A stretch of 64,000 nucleotides of DNA from positions 20,269-84,268 of the forward strand of contig PLET01000113.1 of the NCBI GenBank assembly GCA_003137095.1. The letters run 5' to 3'. The notes below the pieces were generated by a model. That model had not been told where the DNA came from. It ran no database searches and worked only from the letters and a program-made list of their open reading frames with translations. Position numbers and translations under genes: made by a program. The stretch comes from Gammaproteobacteria bacterium. GTDB taxonomy: Bacteria > Pseudomonadota > Gammaproteobacteria > Steroidobacterales > Steroidobacteraceae. Shown in pieces: positions 1 to 9,947 of this stretch (positions are counted from its first letter, which is position 1; every line of letters begins with the position of its first letter).

Positions 1-1091
1 CCGGCGAACAGGCCGCCGATCATCACGCTGTGGGCACCGGCCGCCAGCGCCTTGGCGATGTCTCCGGAATAGCGTATGCCGCCGTCGCCGATCACCGGTA
101 CACCGCTGCCTTCGAGGGCGACGGCAACCCGCGATATGGCGCTGATCTGCGGCACGCCGACGCCCGCCACGATGCGCGTGGTGCAGATCGAGCCGGGTCC
201 GATGCCCACCTTGACGGCGTCTGCCCCGGCCTTCACCAGATCGAGCGCCGCCTCCGCGGTCACGATGTTGCCGCCGACGACCTGCATGTCCGGGTGGGCC
301 TTCTTGATTTTGGCGACTGTGTCCAACACCCCGCGCGAATGGCCGTGCGAGGTGTCGACCACGATCACGTCGACGCCCGCCTCGCGCAATGCGGCGACGC
401 GCTGCAGCGTATCCGGAGTGGTGCCGACCGCCGCGCCCACCCGCAGGCTACCCACATCGTCCTTGCAGGCGTTCGGGAATTCCGTGGCCTTTTGGAAATC
501 CTTGACAGTGATCATGCCCTTGAGCTCGTGGTCACCGGCCACCACCAGCACCTTTTCGATGCGATGCTTGTGCAAAAGGGCCAGCACCTCGTCCTTGGGC
601 GCGTTCTCGCGCACCGTGATCAGGCGCTCCTTCGGGGTCATCACGGAGGAAACCGGCGCATCGAGCTTGGTCTCGAAACGCAGATCCCGGTGCGTCACGA
701 TCCCCACCACCTTGGTGCCGAGCACGACGGGGACGCCGGAGATGTTCTTGGCGCGCGTCAATTCGATGACCTGGCGGATGGTCATGTCCGGATTCACGCT
801 GATCGGGTCGGTGATCACGCCGCTCTCGAACTTCTTCACGCGGTCCACTTCGCGTGCCTGGTGGGCGATCGACATGTTCTTGTGGATGATGCCGATGCCG
901 CCTTCCTGCGCGATGGTGATCGCCAGCCGCGCCTCGGTGACAGTGTCCATGGCTGCGGAAATCATCGGCAGATTCACGCGTATTTCCCGGGTCAACCAGG
1001 TGCCCAGGGATACCTCGCGCGGCAGGACCTCGGAGTAGGCCGGTACCAGCAGCACGTCGTCGAAAGTAAGAGCCTCTTCAAGAATACGCAT
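1..1091 (-). CDS. guaB: Inosine-5'-monophosphate dehydrogenase (5' part; runs off the left edge)
   Basis: This is the first 363 residues of IMP dehydrogenase, which oxidises IMP to XMP with NAD+ in the first committed step of GMP synthesis in the cytoplasm. The start [20 protein letters not shown] matches the family N-terminus. Two CBS domains lie at about residues 95-205. The catalytic loop GPGSICTTR places the nucleophilic cysteine near residue 303, followed by the [10 protein letters not shown] phosphate-binding region. The C-terminus lies outside the window. It is divergent from xseA, the usual gammaproteobacterial arrangement, and guaA would be expected further left. No anomalies are visible. 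Confidence 0.97.
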   Translation of the reverse strand, partial: MRILEEALTFDDVLLVPAYSEVLPREVSLGTWLTREIRVNLPMISAAMDTVTEARLAITIAQEGGIGIIHKNMSIAHQAREVDRVKKFESGVITDPISVNPDMTIRQVIELTRAKNISGVPVVLGTKVVGIVTHRDLRFETKLDAPVSSVMTPKERLITVRENAPKDEVLALLHKHRIEKVLVVAGDHELKGMITVKDFQKATEFPNACKDDVGSLRVGAAVGTTPDTLQRVAALREAGVDVIVVDTSHGHSRGVLDTVAKIKKAHPDMQVVGGNIVTAEAALDLVKAGADAVKVGIGPGSICTTRIVAGVGVPQISAISRVAVALEGSGVPVIGDGGIRYSGDIAKALAAGAHSVMIGGLFA

Positions 1092-1130
1092 TGGGGGAGC
1101 GATCACGCACCGTCATCCAAGAGGCGGCGC

Positions 1131-1159
1131 ATTGTACCTTGCACCTGCAGCGCGGTAAA
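1131..1159 (-). promoter_or_regulatory. Predicted sigma-70 promoter of guaB
   Basis: On the minus strand a TTTACC -35 box (1154-1159) is followed after exactly 17 bp by a TACAAT -10 box (1131-1136). This would start transcription about 30 bases before the guaB ATG. The prediction rests on pattern matching only. Confidence 0.5.
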
Positions 1160-1177
1160 CCGCAGTATGATTTGGCC

Positions 1178-2545
1178 ATGGAATATGCAGCCGGCGAGCC
1201 CTTTTCGTCCCCGCCGCAGCGGGACATTTACAGCGTTTCACGCCTGAATCGCGAGGTACGGGTGCTGCTCGAGCGGGGATTCGCCAGTGTGTGGCTCGAG
1301 GCCGAGATCTCCAATTTTGCACGACCCAGCTCCGGACACTGGTATTTCACGCTCAAGGACGCGACGTCGCAGGTGCGCTGCGCGATGTTCCGGCAGCGAA
1401 ACATGCTGTGCGGCTTCACGGCCCGGGACGGCCAGAAGGTGCTGGTGCACGCCCGCGTGGGTCTCTACGAGCCGCGCGGCGAGTTTCAGCTCATCGTCGA
1501 TTCCATGGAGGATTCCGGGCTCGGAGCGCTGAAGCGCCAATTCGAGCAGCTGGCCGCCAGGCTCGCCGCCGAAGGCCTGTTCGCCGTGGATCGCAAACGC
1601 CCGCTGCCCGCCCTGCCCCGGCGCATCGGCGTGATCACCTCGCCCACGGGAGCGGCCATCCGTGACATCCTGCACGTCCTCGCACGGCGCTTTCCGGCGG
1701 CGGCGGTGCTCATCTACCCGGTGGCGGTGCAGGGCGCGGCGGCAGCGGCCGAGATCATCGCTGCGCTGGTCCTGGCCCGGCAGCGCGCCGAGTGCGATGT
1801 CCTGATCCTAGCGCGCGGCGGCGGCTCGCTGGAGGATCTGTGGGCCTTCAACGACGAGGCGCTGGCGCGCGCCATCGTAGCCTCCCCCATTCCCGTGGTG
1901 TCCGGCGTCGGCCACGAGATCGACGTCAGCATCGCGGATTTCGCCGCCGACGTGCGCGCTCCCACCCCGTCGGCCGCCGCGGAGCTGGTCGTGCCCGACG
2001 CGCTTGAATGGCTGAAATCCTATCAGGCCTTCCATAGCCGGCTGCAGCGGATCGTGTTGCGGCGATTGGCCGAGCAACAGACCCGCCTGCGCTGGCTCGC
2101 AGGCCGTGCGGCGCAGGTGAGCCCTTCCGCCCGCCTGGCGCAGCAGATGCAGCGTCTGGACGACCTCGAACGGCGCATGGGGCGCGCGCTGCGCAAGTCG
2201 CTCGCGGACCAACATACGGGGCTCGCCCTGCGGCGCAGCCGGCTGTGGGGCGTGAGTCCGGCGACGCAGGTGCGCGAGGCACTGGCGGCCCAGCGCGCTT
2301 TGCAGGCCAGATTGGGCGCCGCCGGCCGCCTGACCCTGCGTCAGGCACGCGAGCGGCTGCTGCCGTTGGTGCGCACCCTGAACGCCGTGAGTCCGCTCGC
2401 CACGCTCGATCGCGGCTACGCCATCGTGAGCACCGAGGACGGCGCGATTCTGCGCGATGCGGCGGCGGCGCCCGCGGGCATGCGCATCGTGGCGCGGCTG
2501 GCGCACGGGCGAATCCGCGCCAAGGTCGAGGGCGGCTCGGCTTGA
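1178..2545 (+). CDS. xseA: Exodeoxyribonuclease VII large subunit
   Basis: This is the large subunit of exonuclease VII, which with XseB degrades single-stranded DNA to oligonucleotides during repair. The N-terminal OB-fold (about residues 10-110, with SVSRLNREVRVLLE, WLEAEISNF and HWYFTLKD) is followed by the catalytic core (GVITSPTGAAIRDI, ARGGGSLEDLW, GVGHEIDVSIADFAAD) and a long helical C-terminal region. The length is 455 residues, normal for the family. The ATG at 1178 was chosen because the family begins just before this OB-fold; the reading frame stays open further upstream into the guaB promoter. The stop overlaps the next start (TGATG), implying co-translation with the M23 peptidase gene. 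Confidence 0.95.
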   Translation: MEYAAGEPFSSPPQRDIYSVSRLNREVRVLLERGFASVWLEAEISNFARPSSGHWYFTLKDATSQVRCAMFRQRNMLCGFTARDGQKVLVHARVGLYEPRGEFQLIVDSMEDSGLGALKRQFEQLAARLAAEGLFAVDRKRPLPALPRRIGVITSPTGAAIRDILHVLARRFPAAAVLIYPVAVQGAAAAAEIIAALVLARQRAECDVLILARGGGSLEDLWAFNDEALARAIVASPIPVVSGVGHEIDVSIADFAADVRAPTPSAAAELVVPDALEWLKSYQAFHSRLQRIVLRRLAEQQTRLRWLAGRAAQVSPSARLAQQMQRLDDLERRMGRALRKSLADQHTGLALRRSRLWGVSPATQVREALAAQRALQARLGAAGRLTLRQARERLLPLVRTLNAVSPLATLDRGYAIVSTEDGAILRDAAAAPAGMRIVARLAHGRIRAKVEGGSA

Positions 2546-3372
2546 TGCGCAGCGCGCTGATCCTGACCTCGCTGCTGCCGGCTTTGGTCGCGTCGATGCC
2601 CATGCCGCGCGAGAGTGCGGTCCCGGGTGGTGTGAAAATCATTCCTCTGACTGCAGCCGGATCGGCTGCGGACTCCGTGCCCTATGTCGATGCGGACGGG
2701 CATCGGGCGCTGGTCGTCAATGACGGCGCCGGCTGGTTCGCGCTGATCGGAATTCCCCTGTCGGCTCCCGTCGGCATCAGGCAGATCACGGTGCGCGTCC
2801 GCGGCCCAGACGGCGCCGCGCGCAGGATCGGCTTTACGGTGGCGGCGAAGCGCTACGCCAGCCAATCCTTGCAGGTCCCACCCAAGCAGGTGGACCTGTC
2901 TGCGGACGATCTCGCGCGCGTTGCGAGCGAGCGCGGCAAAATCGATCGCGCGCTGAACCACTGGTCCTCGCGGCAACCCGACACACTGCTGCTGGCGCAG
3001 CCGGTACCGGGCGTGCGCAGCAGCTCGTTTGGCCTGCGGCGCGTCTTCAACGGCGAGTCGCGCAGTCCGCACAGCGGCATGGACATCGCCGCGCCGAGCG
3101 GCACCGCGGTGCTGGCGCCCGCCGCGGGCGAGGTCGTCGACATCGGCGACTATTTTTTCACCGGCAACACGGTGGTGCTAGATCATGGCCGCGGTTTTTT
3201 CAGCATGTATTGTCACCTGAGCGCCGTCGACGTGCGGCCCGGGCAGCAGGTCGTCGCCGGCGCACGCATTGGTGCGGTCGGCATGACCGGTCGGGCCACG
3301 GGTCCGCATCTGCATTGGGCTCTCAGCCTGAACCGCGCCTGGGTCGACCCGGAACTATTCGTCCGCCAATGA
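2545..3372 (+). CDS. Exported M23-family metallopeptidase (LytM domain)
   Basis: This is a 275-residue secreted protein with a short signal peptide (about residues 1-18), a central beta-rich region and a C-terminal M23/LytM domain. The zinc ligands are visible as HSGMD (H176, D180) and HLHW (H257), with H255 as the catalytic partner, so it should be an active peptidoglycan endopeptidase in the periplasm rather than a degenerate EnvC/NlpD-type activator. It overlaps the xseA stop by one base and is probably translated with it. Which peptide cross-link it cuts cannot be told from the sequence. The ATG at 2545 was chosen because the signal peptide starts there. Confidence 0.88.
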   Translation: MRSALILTSLLPALVASMPMPRESAVPGGVKIIPLTAAGSAADSVPYVDADGHRALVVNDGAGWFALIGIPLSAPVGIRQITVRVRGPDGAARRIGFTVAAKRYASQSLQVPPKQVDLSADDLARVASERGKIDRALNHWSSRQPDTLLLAQPVPGVRSSSFGLRRVFNGESRSPHSGMDIAAPSGTAVLAPAAGEVVDIGDYFFTGNTVVLDHGRGFFSMYCHLSAVDVRPGQQVVAGARIGAVGMTGRATGPHLHWALSLNRAWVDPELFVRQ

Positions 3373-3388
3373 ACACGGGGTGATCCGC

Positions 3389-4231
3389 ATGAGTGTCGCA
3401 GCCAGCCCACCGTCAGCCACGCAGGTCATTCCGGTTCTGCTCAAGGGACAGAAAGCCCTGGTGACCGGTGCCAACTCCGGCATCGGCAGGGCCATTGCCA
3501 TCGCACTCGGCCAGTCGGGAGCGGATGTCGCCGTCAACTATGTGGACGGCGATGCAGCGGCGCAGGAGGTCGTCGACGCCATCATCGCCGCCGGCTCGCG
3601 CGCCGTCGCCATCAAGGCGGATGTGTCGGACGAGGCCGAGGTTCAGGCGATGTTCCAGCGCATGTACCAGGAGTACGGCACCATCGACATCCTCGTCAAC
3701 AACGCCGGATTGCAGCGCGACGCCCCCTTCGATCAAATGACCCTGGCGCAGTGGAATTTCGTGCTCGGCGTCAATCTCTCGGGCCAATTCCTGTGCGCGC
3801 GCGAAGCGCTGCGCGAATTCAAACGCCGCGGAATCGTGCGCGAGGTGTCGGTGGCAGCCGGCAAGATCATCTGCATCAGCTCGGTCCACGAGGTCATTCC
3901 CTGGAGCAGCCATGCGAACTATGCGGCCTCCAAGGGAGGCATCATGCTGATGATGAAGACCCTGGCCCAGGAGGGCGCTCCATTCGGCGTACGCGTCAAC
4001 AGCATTTGTCCCGGCGCCATCCGCACGCCCATCAACACCACCGCCTGGGATACCCCCGCGGCTTATGCGGCGCTGATGACCCACATTCCCTACAAGCGCA
4101 TCGGCGAACCCGAGGACATCGGCCGGGTCGCGGTCATGCTCGCCTCGGATCTGTCCGACTACATCACCGGCGCGAGCATTTTCGTCGACGGCGGCATGAC
4201 GCTGTACCCTGAATTCGCCACCGGCGGCTGA
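3389..4231 (+). CDS. Short-chain dehydrogenase/reductase, glucose 1-dehydrogenase-like
   Basis: This is a classical SDR of 280 residues with a Rossmann fold. The cofactor motif TGANSGIG is at about 26-33, NNAG at 104-107, and the catalytic Ser (164/165), Tyr178 and Lys182 are in ICISS and NYAASKGG. The ending FVDGGMTLYPEF closely resembles bacterial glucose 1-dehydrogenases, so oxidation of glucose or another sugar or polyol with NAD(P)+ is likely, but SDR substrates cannot be assigned by sequence. The ATG at 3389 follows a GGGGTGA ribosome-binding site; an in-frame GTG at 3380 lies within that site. It is 16 bases downstream of the M23 gene and may share its transcript. Confidence 0.85.
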   Translation: MSVAASPPSATQVIPVLLKGQKALVTGANSGIGRAIAIALGQSGADVAVNYVDGDAAAQEVVDAIIAAGSRAVAIKADVSDEAEVQAMFQRMYQEYGTIDILVNNAGLQRDAPFDQMTLAQWNFVLGVNLSGQFLCAREALREFKRRGIVREVSVAAGKIICISSVHEVIPWSSHANYAASKGGIMLMMKTLAQEGAPFGVRVNSICPGAIRTPINTTAWDTPAAYAALMTHIPYKRIGEPEDIGRVAVMLASDLSDYITGASIFVDGGMTLYPEFATGG

Positions 4232-4251
4232 GGCCGCCCCGCGATCGGGCG

Positions 4252-4677
4252 TCAGACCGCCGGCGGGTTCGCCGGCGTACGAGGCGCCGGCGCCGGCACG
4301 GTCGCATTCTTCGGCGCGATCTTCTTGTCGGGCGCAGCGGTTTGAATCAGCGACACCAGCGGGCAATGCTGATGATGCAGCAGGATTTCGCCGAATCTGT
4401 CGAAGCTGCCGTCGGCGTTGGTCTTGAAGCCGAGGTGCTCGGCGAAGGGCAGATCATTGCAGTGCCCGAGCAGGGTGGCCTTGTACCAGGTGTGATCGCG
4501 GCTCTGTATGAGCACCGTCTGATCATTCACGACCCGCCAGTCGTTGATTCCATGGCGGTCGGCGAACGCAATACGCGCCTCCGGCGCCGGCGCCGGATCT
4601 GCGGCGAGTGCGATCTGCGGGGCGGCTCCCGCCGCAAATCCACCCAACGCGATGGCCAAGGACAATGTGCGCGTCAT
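4252..4677 (-). CDS. Small exported protein, DUF6491-like
   Basis: This is a 141-residue protein with a signal peptide (about 1-25, ending in IALAAD) and one small domain. Its pattern (INDWRVVNDQTVLI, then TWYKATLLGHCNDLPFAEHLGF and a second Cys near HHQHCPLV) resembles the uncharacterised DUF6491 family, which is frequent in xanthomonad- and Steroidobacter-like bacteria. The two cysteines could form a disulfide. The tail is Pro/Ala rich. The ATG at 4677 is preceded by AGGGAG; the open frame extends further upstream without a better start. It follows amtB on the same strand after 97 bases. Its function is unknown. Confidence 0.75.
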   Translation of the reverse strand: MTRTLSLAIALGGFAAGAAPQIALAADPAPAPEARIAFADRHGINDWRVVNDQTVLIQSRDHTWYKATLLGHCNDLPFAEHLGFKTNADGSFDRFGEILLHHQHCPLVSLIQTAAPDKKIAPKNATVPAPAPRTPANPPAV

Positions 4678-4774
4678 GCCGGACTCCCTGCTGGGTCGAT
4701 GCTCACTAGAGTGCGCCGGCTCGCCGAAGTTCTGGTTGCATCGCAGCATTCAGCCTATATAGCCGTTCTGGGAA

Positions 4775-6163
4775 TTACTCGATCCGCTCTCCATGCTGGG
4801 AGATGTCCAGTCCCTCCCGCTCCTGCTCTTCGGTGACCCGAAGGCCGATGGTCACATCGATGATTTTCAGGATGATGGAACTGACGGTGAAGCCGTAGAT
4901 CAGCGTCGTGCCCACTCCCCAGAGCTGTGTGAGCACGGATCCGTCCGAACCGCTGATTTCCTTGCTGGCGAAAACCCCGGTCAGCAGCGCACCGATGATT
5001 CCGCCGACGCAGTGCACCCCGAACGCGTCCAGTGAATCATCGTAGCCGAGCGCGCTCTTCAACGAGGTGGCCGACAGGAAGCAGACCACGCCGGCGACCA
5101 CGCCGATGATCACGGACGCGGAAGGTCCGACGAATCCCGATGCCGGCGTGATCGCCACCAGACCCGCGACCGCCCCCGATGCGATGCCGAGCACGCTCGG
5201 TTTGCCCTTGGATATCCATTCGGCAAACATCCAGCCGAGGGCTGCCGAGGCGGTCGCGATCTGGGTCGCCAACATCGCCATGCCCGCACGCCCGTCGGAG
5301 GCGACGGCCGAACCGGCATTGAAGCCGAACCAGCCCACCCACAGCAGCGATGCGCCGATCACCGTGTAGGTCAGATTGTAGGGCGGCATGGCCTCTTTCG
5401 GATAGCCGAGCCGCTTGCCCATGATCAGACAGCTCGCCAGACCTGCGATGCCGGCGTTGATGTGCACCACGGTGCCGCCGGCGAAATCCAGAACGCCCTT
5501 GGCGGCAAGCCACCCGGAGGGTTCCCACACCCAGTGTGCAATGGGTGAATATACGACCAGCGACCAGACCGCCATGAAGATGAGCATGGAGGAGAACTTC
5601 ATGCGGTCGGCGAACGAACCGCATATCAACGCCGGCGTGATGATCGCGAAGGTCAGCTGGAACATGGCGTACACGGTCTCGGGCACCGTCAGCCCGAGAT
5701 GCGAAACCGTGAGCTTCATGGCGTCGTGCTGGTAGAGCATGCCGCCGAGCAACGCGCGCGAAGTGCCCCCCACGAGGTAGGGATTCGTACCGGGCGTGAA
5801 TGCCCACGAATAGCCAATCACCCACCACAGTATCGTGACCACGCAGGTGATCGCGAAGCTCTGCATCAGGGTGGCGAGGACGTTTTTCTTGCGGACCATG
5901 CCCCCATAGAACAGCGCCAGGCCGGGTATGGTCATCATGAGCACCAGCGCCGTCGACGTCAGCATCCAGGCGGTGTCGCCCGAATTGATCTTGTCGAAGC
6001 CGACCAGAACCGGTTCGGTCGGTGCCGGCGGGGCGGCAGCAGGCGCCACCGCCGAAGGAGCACTTGCGGTCGGCGTGGCCGTCGCCGGCGCATCGTCGGC
6101 CCATACGGTGTGTACGGAGAGCGCCAGCAATCCGAGACAGGCCAATCGAGACAGTTTAGTCAT
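4775..6163 (-). CDS. amtB: Ammonium transporter AmtB
   Basis: This is a 462-residue Amt/MEP/Rh-family channel that takes up ammonium across the inner membrane as a trimer. A cleavable signal peptide (residues 1-22) precedes an Ala/Pro/Thr-rich linker and 11 predicted membrane helices. Family stretches such as ALFYGGMVRKKN, FGFNAGSA and DAFGVHCVGGIIGAL include a pore-lining histidine. The ATG at 6163 has AGGGAG ten bases upstream. It lies 22 bases after glnK, so the pair is an operon: GlnK blocks AmtB when nitrogen is plentiful. The cytosolic C-terminal tail that contacts GlnK is present (EEQEREGLDISQHGERIE). Confidence 0.96.
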   Translation of the reverse strand: MTKLSRLACLGLLALSVHTVWADDAPATATPTASAPSAVAPAAAPPAPTEPVLVGFDKINSGDTAWMLTSTALVLMMTIPGLALFYGGMVRKKNVLATLMQSFAITCVVTILWWVIGYSWAFTPGTNPYLVGGTSRALLGGMLYQHDAMKLTVSHLGLTVPETVYAMFQLTFAIITPALICGSFADRMKFSSMLIFMAVWSLVVYSPIAHWVWEPSGWLAAKGVLDFAGGTVVHINAGIAGLASCLIMGKRLGYPKEAMPPYNLTYTVIGASLLWVGWFGFNAGSAVASDGRAGMAMLATQIATASAALGWMFAEWISKGKPSVLGIASGAVAGLVAITPASGFVGPSASVIIGVVAGVVCFLSATSLKSALGYDDSLDAFGVHCVGGIIGALLTGVFASKEISGSDGSVLTQLWGVGTTLIYGFTVSSIILKIIDVTIGLRVTEEQEREGLDISQHGERIE

Positions 6164-6185
6164 CAATGCGAATCTCCCTAAAGGT

Positions 6186-6635
<450 letters not shown>

Positions 6636-6701
6636 CTATCAGTGCCTTGTACCAACTATCGAGCGCATCACCTGCGCATGAGCGCACCAATCGGGCGCGC
6701 G

Positions 6702-6718
6702 GCGTCCAAAATGGTGCA
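6702..6718 (-). promoter_or_regulatory. NtrC-like enhancer site upstream of glnK
   Basis: The minus strand reads TGCACCA-TTT-TGGACGC. The left half is identical to the NtrC consensus TGCACCA-N3-TGGTGCA and the right half keeps TGG and a C. Its centre lies about 119 bases upstream of the predicted sigma-54 start, the usual distance for an NtrC enhancer. A weaker partial copy, CGCACCA-N3-GGGCGCG, lies at 6683-6699 on the plus strand. Confidence 0.55.
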
Positions 6719-6833
6719 TCATTTTAATGCGGCGCGGCACCCGCATATGTCATTATTTTTTAACGCAATTATTCCAGCAAACGCACCGATTGTGGTGTAG
6801 GACTCGCACTTTTTTGGGCGGTGGCCGGCCGGC

Positions 6834-9800
6834 TCATTGCAGCACCAATTCGAGCCGGGCTTGCCCGTCCTGCGCCTTGGCCTTGTCGTTGACGACCAGG
6901 AAGATGCGCGCCGGATCGATTTGCGTGCCGGCGAGCAAGGCGGACTGCACCAGCGTCGCCCGCTGTTCGGCGAGTGCCTTCAGATCGGCGTCCGCAACGG
7001 TGACGTGGCTCCGCAGCTGCTGCTCGAGAAATCCGACGTGATCGGCCACGATGTCGTCCTTCGACTTGCCGGCCGCGTCGGCGGCAAATGTCGGCGCTGC
7101 GCCCAGCTCCTTCTTGTACAGCGCCGAAAGCAGTTCGAGCTTGGCGCGGGGTTCGAGCTGATCGAACGGGACACCGGCTTTGGCGTTCCTGCCGGCCGAC
7201 AGCTGATCCTGCACTTCGGCGTTGAAGCGCGCTTGCAGCAGGGCCGGTCGATCGACATCGGGCACCGAGGCGATCGGCACCTCGATCTTGAGTTGCGGCC
7301 GCTCAGCCAGCACCTTCGACACCGAGTTGACCTTCGCGGTGGCCGGGCCATCGAGCGCGGCGAGTCCCGGCCCGAAATCGATGAACTGCATGTCGGGACC
7401 GCCGCCGAACAGCGACCCGAGCAGCGCGAACGGAGCGGTCACGGCCTTCACCAGCAGATTGAGCAGCACTTTCCAGATGAGAGGACCCAGGCGAAATTGC
7501 GGGTCGTCGAGCGAACCGGTCACCGGCAGATCCAGGTCGATCACCCCGTTTCGATCCTTCAGCAGCGACACCGCGAGCTTGACGGGCAGCGACACGGCGT
7601 CCTTACTCGCCGTCTTCTCGCCAAATTCGAGCTGATCCACCGTCACATGATGCTGCGCATCGAGCTTGCGGCCGTCGACCTTGTAGTGAAATTCGGTGGT
7701 GAGCTTGCCCTTGGTGATGTTGTAGCCGGCGAACTTGCCGGAATATGGATTGAACATCGTCAGCTCGATGTTGCGGAAACTGATCGCCAGATCCGTGTAC
7801 AGCGTCGGGCCGAGCACATTGACCTCGCCGTTGATAGCCACCGGAGCGAACGGGTCCACCTGGCCGTGCAGGTCGACCTTGGCGCGCGAATTCGGCTTGG
7901 ACGACAGCCCGAGGACGCTGCCCTCCAGGGACTGGATGCTCGCGGCAAAATTCGGTTTGATCGACAGATCCGAGAAATTCGCCACGCCCGCCTGAATCAG
8001 TATTTTGCGGATCGCCATGGGCATGGTGTCGCGAGGCGCTGTCGCGGCTGTCGCGGCCGGGCCGGCATTCGGGGGCTGCTTCGCGGCTGCCGCCGCCTTG
8101 GCGGGCTTCGGCGCCGCACCCGCGCCCGGACCCGTCAGCACGCGCTTCACGTTCAGGCTCGAATCCGCCTCGATGATGACGCGCGCGTAAGGCTTACGGG
8201 CCACGATTTGATCGATCTCCAACCGGTCCGGGCCCTGGCTGTACTTCACGCCAAGCACCTCGAGGCGGTCCCAGGAGATGAAATCGTCGTGAAGCGTATT
8301 GTCGACCGTGTGCAGCTTGTCCACCCGCAGATTGCCGGTGAGCTGCAGCGCCGGCTTGTCGCGGCCGTAGCGCACTTTGGCATCCCCGCTCAAATGACCG
8401 CCGAGCAGCGTCATCGCCGTGTATTGCTGCAGGTAGGGCTGGATCGCCGTCAGATCGACGCCACCCAGCTTCACCGACAGATTGGCTGCGAGCGGCTGCG
8501 GCGTGACATCGCCGCCCAGCTGCAGGCTGCCCGGGCCGTTGATTCCCGTGTCGAGCTCGAAACCCACGGATTTCGTCAAATCCTGGCTCAAGCCCGTGAG
8601 CTTCACGGAAAATGGCGCGAGCAGGAGCTTGGCGACGGGCTTGGTGCTGCGATCCTCGGCGCTGAGGCTCGCCGCCTGCAGGCTGAATTCACGCAGATCG
8701 AAGCGCCACGGCGGCGCCGCGGACGCCGCGGTCTGCGTCGGTGCCGTCGGCGCTGCCGCCGTTGACGCTGTCGTCGTCGATGTCGTCGGCGCCGGCGACA
8801 ACGCTGCCGGGGGCGCCGCCGGGTGGGGCGGGGCCGCGAGCTGGGTCAGATTGACCGACTTGTCGGGGTTCAACCAGGCGGTGACCTTCACCCCCGACAA
8901 CCCCACCGAATCGACGTGCGCTTCGCGCTTCGCGAGATCGACCGACGCACCGCTCACGCTGAAGGTGGGTACGAGGATCCAATCGACGTCGGCCTCCTTC
9001 GCGCGCAAACCGAGATCGCTCACCGTGACTTTCGACACGTCGACCTTCAATTCCACCGAGTCGCGGAGCGCGAAGTGATACGTGGCGGCGACGTCGATGG
9101 TGCCGGAGTGGACGACGAAGCCGAGCTGGTCCTCCAGATATTCCCAGATGGTGCGCGCGTGCAGTCCGTCGATGCGCAAATCGCCGTCCGATTGCACCGG
9201 TTGCACACCCAGCTGCCCGTGCCATTCGATGCGCTCGCCGAGCTTCGACGCGCCGCTGAAGGTGAAGCGCCCGCTTTCCCCCTCGCTGCCGGTGCTGAAA
9301 TCCCGCAGATCGAAATTGATGGGCTCGAGGCGCGTCGAAAAATGCGACGGACGGCTGAGGTCATCGTAGGTCACCAGGCCGCGGCTGACGCTGAAATCGC
9401 CGATTTGGATCGCCGGCAGGGGACCCGACTTGGGGGGCGGCGTGGCGCTCGGCGGTGCCGTCGGCTGCAACCGCAGCAGATTCACCGAACCGTCCGTGGC
9501 GACCACCGCATGGGCGAACGGGCCATCGATGTCGATGGTCTTGAACACGAACGCCCGGTGCCACAGGGACGACAGCCCGAAATCGACGAACAGCCGGTCG
9601 AATCCCACCAGCTTGGTGCCGTCGGCGTCGGGCAGCGAAAAGCCCTTCACCTCCACCTGCAACAGAAACGGGTTGATGCGGATGTCGCCCACCGTCGGCG
9701 TGACGTTCAGCTGCTTCTGGATGTTTTCGATGAGCGCCGAGCGCGCGAGCTTCGGTGCGAGCAGAAAACCGCCGAGTGCGTACAACGCAACCAGAACCAG

Positions 9801-9848
9801 GAGGACGGCCAAAACCCAGACGGCCTTCGACCTGCGAAAGTTAGCCAC
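6834..9848 (-). CDS. Large DUF748 (AsmA/TamB-like) envelope protein
   Basis: This is a 1004-residue protein with one N-terminal membrane anchor (about residues 8-30, VWVLAVLLVLVALYALGGFLL) and a very long periplasmic region of the DUF748 type. The region is rich in beta structure and resembles AsmA/TamB proteins that bridge the envelope and are implicated in lipid transport and outer-membrane homeostasis. Low-complexity Ala/Pro/Thr linkers occur near residues 345-375 and 590-615. The C-terminal 150 residues are more helical. The GTG at 9848 is preferred because GGGGAG lies just before it; the frame is open to an ATG at 9866. It is 99 bases downstream of der. The role is inferred from the family only. 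Confidence 0.85.
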   Translation of the reverse strand: MANFRRSKAVWVLAVLLVLVALYALGGFLLAPKLARSALIENIQKQLNVTPTVGDIRINPFLLQVEVKGFSLPDADGTKLVGFDRLFVDFGLSSLWHRAFVFKTIDIDGPFAHAVVATDGSVNLLRLQPTAPPSATPPPKSGPLPAIQIGDFSVSRGLVTYDDLSRPSHFSTRLEPINFDLRDFSTGSEGESGRFTFSGASKLGERIEWHGQLGVQPVQSDGDLRIDGLHARTIWEYLEDQLGFVVHSGTIDVAATYHFALRDSVELKVDVSKVTVSDLGLRAKEADVDWILVPTFSVSGASVDLAKREAHVDSVGLSGVKVTAWLNPDKSVNLTQLAAPPHPAAPPAALSPAPTTSTTTASTAAAPTAPTQTAASAAPPWRFDLREFSLQAASLSAEDRSTKPVAKLLLAPFSVKLTGLSQDLTKSVGFELDTGINGPGSLQLGGDVTPQPLAANLSVKLGGVDLTAIQPYLQQYTAMTLLGGHLSGDAKVRYGRDKPALQLTGNLRVDKLHTVDNTLHDDFISWDRLEVLGVKYSQGPDRLEIDQIVARKPYARVIIEADSSLNVKRVLTGPGAGAAPKPAKAAAAAKQPPNAGPAATAATAPRDTMPMAIRKILIQAGVANFSDLSIKPNFAASIQSLEGSVLGLSSKPNSRAKVDLHGQVDPFAPVAINGEVNVLGPTLYTDLAISFRNIELTMFNPYSGKFAGYNITKGKLTTEFHYKVDGRKLDAQHHVTVDQLEFGEKTASKDAVSLPVKLAVSLLKDRNGVIDLDLPVTGSLDDPQFRLGPLIWKVLLNLLVKAVTAPFALLGSLFGGGPDMQFIDFGPGLAALDGPATAKVNSVSKVLAERPQLKIEVPIASVPDVDRPALLQARFNAEVQDQLSAGRNAKAGVPFDQLEPRAKLELLSALYKKELGAAPTFAADAAGKSKDDIVADHVGFLEQQLRSHVTVADADLKALAEQRATLVQSALLAGTQIDPARIFLVVNDKAKAQDGQARLELVLQ

Positions 9849-9947
9849 GAATTCTCCCCGCAACATCCCGCCAGGCGGCTCCCGAGGCCTGCGATGGTAC
9901 CGTTCTCGGGCGCGTCCTTAAAGTGCCGCGGACGGAATTGTCGGCTG

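Noticed and set aside
4232..4251. A terminator between the dehydrogenase and DUF6491 genes
   Set aside because: Only a weak 4-bp stem and no T-run could be found.
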